Source: Acidobacteriota bacterium (GTDB taxonomy: Bacteria; Acidobacteriota; Polarisedimenticolia; J045). Taken from it: a stretch of 5,592 nt of DNA. The position numbers and the translations under genes are program-made. Location of the stretch: contig CP070706.1 in assembly GCA_020350085.1 (NCBI GenBank), forward strand, positions 518,335 through 523,926. The letters run 5' to 3'. The notes beneath the pieces were generated by a model. It was not told the DNA's origin. It saw nothing but the letters and a program-made list of their open reading frames with translations, and searched no databases. Shown one piece after another: positions 4,885-5,592 of the stretch (positions within the stretch are counted from its first letter, which is position 1; every line of letters starts with the position of its first letter).

Positions 4885-5280
4885 GTGCTGACCGATCCGA
4901 TTGCTGACATGCTGACGCGAATTCGAAACGGTGGGCGAGCGCGACTCGCGCGCGTGTCGATGCCCGAGTCTCGCATGAAGCGCGAGATCGCGCGGGTGCT
5001 GCAAGAGAACGGCTTCGTGAAAGGGTTCCAGAGCAGCGGGGATGAGAAGAAGCCCGTGCTCAGCGTCGACCTGCGCTACGCGCGCTCGAATCGGCCGATG
5101 ATTGAGGGAGTCGAGCGCGTCTCGCGGCCGAGCCGGCGGGTATACGTGAAGGCCGCGGAGGTCCGGCCGGTTCGCGCCGGGGCCGGGATCGCGATCCTGT
5201 CGACCCCGCGGGGGATTCTGACCGACGCCCAGGCTAGAGAGGCGAACGTCGGCGGAGAGATCCTGGCACGGGTCTGGTGA
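4885..5280 (+). CDS. rpsH: 30S ribosomal protein S8 (uS8)
   Basis: This 131-residue protein has normal S8 length. TDPIADMLTRIRNG (residues 3-16) is the diagnostic start, P27..S..K..IA.VL...GF follows, the middle has VERVSRPSRRVYVK, and the C-terminus reads GIAILSTPRGILTDAQAREANVGGEILARVW in sequence blocks, matching the STS.G...D..AR....GGE.L..VW family pattern (here P replaces the second S). S8 binds the central domain of 16S rRNA and is essential for 30S assembly; in E. coli it also represses the spc operon by binding mRNA at the rplX-rplE junction. The GTG at 4885 places TDPIADM in the usual position and has GAGGAG 6 nt away. The gap to rpsN is 10 nt and to rplF 6 nt. Confidence 0.98.
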   Translation: MLTDPIADMLTRIRNGGRARLARVSMPESRMKREIARVLQENGFVKGFQSSGDEKKPVLSVDLRYARSNRPMIEGVERVSRPSRRVYVKAAEVRPVRAGAGIAILSTPRGILTDAQAREANVGGEILARVW

Positions 5281-5286
5281 GGGACG

Positions 5287-5592
5287 ATGTCGCGCATCGG
5301 TAGACTTCCTGTTCCGATTCCTTCGGACGTCGAGGTGACCGTGATTAACGGTCGGCTGCGCGTGAAGCGGGGCAATTTGAGCCTCGAGCAGGCGGTCGCT
5401 CCGCACACGCGCATCGAGATCGGCGATGGGTCGGCCGTGGTTCACCGCGACAGCGACGGCGCCGTAGCGAGAGCCGCGCATGGTCTGATGCGCAGTCTGC
5501 TCGCCAACATGGTGCACGGTGTCACCCAGGGGTTCTCCAAGAGCCTGGACCTGGTCGGGGTCGGGTACCGCGCGGAGGTCCAGGGGAAGGAC
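5287..5592 (+). CDS. rplF: 50S ribosomal protein L6 (uL6), 5' part only
   Basis: The first 102 codons are present and open to the window edge; bacterial L6 is usually about 177-180 residues, so roughly the N-terminal domain is seen. MSRIGRLPVPIPSDVEV (residues 1-17) is the family start, and the end of the fragment holds the conserved ANMVHGVTQGFSKSLDLVGVGYRAEV.GKD in order (about residues 74-102). L6 lies near the sarcin-ricin loop and the factor-binding site and joins late in 50S assembly. The loop after strand two reads VKRGNLS (residues 26-32), two residues shorter than the usual VKG.NGELS or VKGPKGELS. The ATG at 5287 has GAGGG at 5279-5283, which overlaps the rpsH stop with a short 3-nt spacing. 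Confidence 0.97.
   Translation, partial: MSRIGRLPVPIPSDVEVTVINGRLRVKRGNLSLEQAVAPHTRIEIGDGSAVVHRDSDGAVARAAHGLMRSLLANMVHGVTQGFSKSLDLVGVGYRAEVQGKD

Noticed and set aside
4702..5517. A 271-codon open frame on the minus strand opposite rpsN, rpsH and rplF
   Set aside because: Same reason: its length follows from codon bias on the other strand, and its Arg/His/Pro-rich translation resembles no family I know.
1..5592. Search for a novel system, mobile element, CRISPR array, tRNA or inserted cargo gene
   Set aside because: Coding by recognised ribosomal protein genes is essentially complete, gaps total only a few dozen bases, and composition is even throughout, leaving no room for an unexplained system.

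Overview
The window is an uninterrupted block of bacterial ribosomal protein genes, all on the + strand, in the conserved S10-spc order: rplD (3' end only), rplW, rplB, rpsS, rplV, rpsC, rplP, rpmC, rpsQ, rplN, rplX, rplE, rpsN, rpsH and rplF (5' part only). Thirteen genes are complete and two are cut by the window edges. Each was identified by reading its translation against remembered family signatures; no database search was run.

The DNA is GC-rich (roughly 60-65% by eye) with uniform G/C-ending codon use, so nothing looks foreign. Start codons are ATG or GTG (GTG for rplB, rpsC, rpsQ, rplN and rpsH), many with purine-rich Shine-Dalgarno sites. The gene order and bacterial-type proteins point to a bacterium. 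S14 is the four-cysteine zinc form, fused S10 and spc blocks are common outside gamma-proteobacteria, and the L16, S17 and L24 sequences have a general Desulfobacterota/Myxococcota/Acidobacteriota/Planctomycetota flavour. I cannot resolve the phylum by eye.

Layout: positions 1-3429 hold the S10-operon part (L4, L23, L2, S19, L22, S3, L16, L29, S17). Positions 3426-5592 hold the spc part (L14, L24, L5, S14, S8, L6). The longest gap between genes is 13 nt. Five junctions overlap: ATGA at rplP/rpmC, GTGA at rpmC/rpsQ and rpsQ/rplN, TGATG at rplN/rplX, and an 8-nt overlap at rplX/rplE. This indicates a single polycistronic mRNA with translational coupling. I see no room for an internal promoter or terminator, and no RNA gene, mobile element, CRISPR array or long repeat.

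The products work together as structural parts of the ribosome: L2, L14 and L16 near the peptidyl-transferase centre and subunit interface; L4 and L22 lining the exit tunnel; L23, L24 and L29 around the tunnel exit; L5 and L6 on the central protuberance and factor-binding side; S3, S14 and S19 in the 30S head; S8 and S17 in the 30S body. This is a core housekeeping locus and I found no undescribed system. The points worth a second look are modest: changes in the L22 tunnel loop, a lengthened N-terminus on zinc-type S14, an altered S19 tail, a shortened L6 loop, and junctions that leave no space for the E. coli-type spc promoter or S8 control site.
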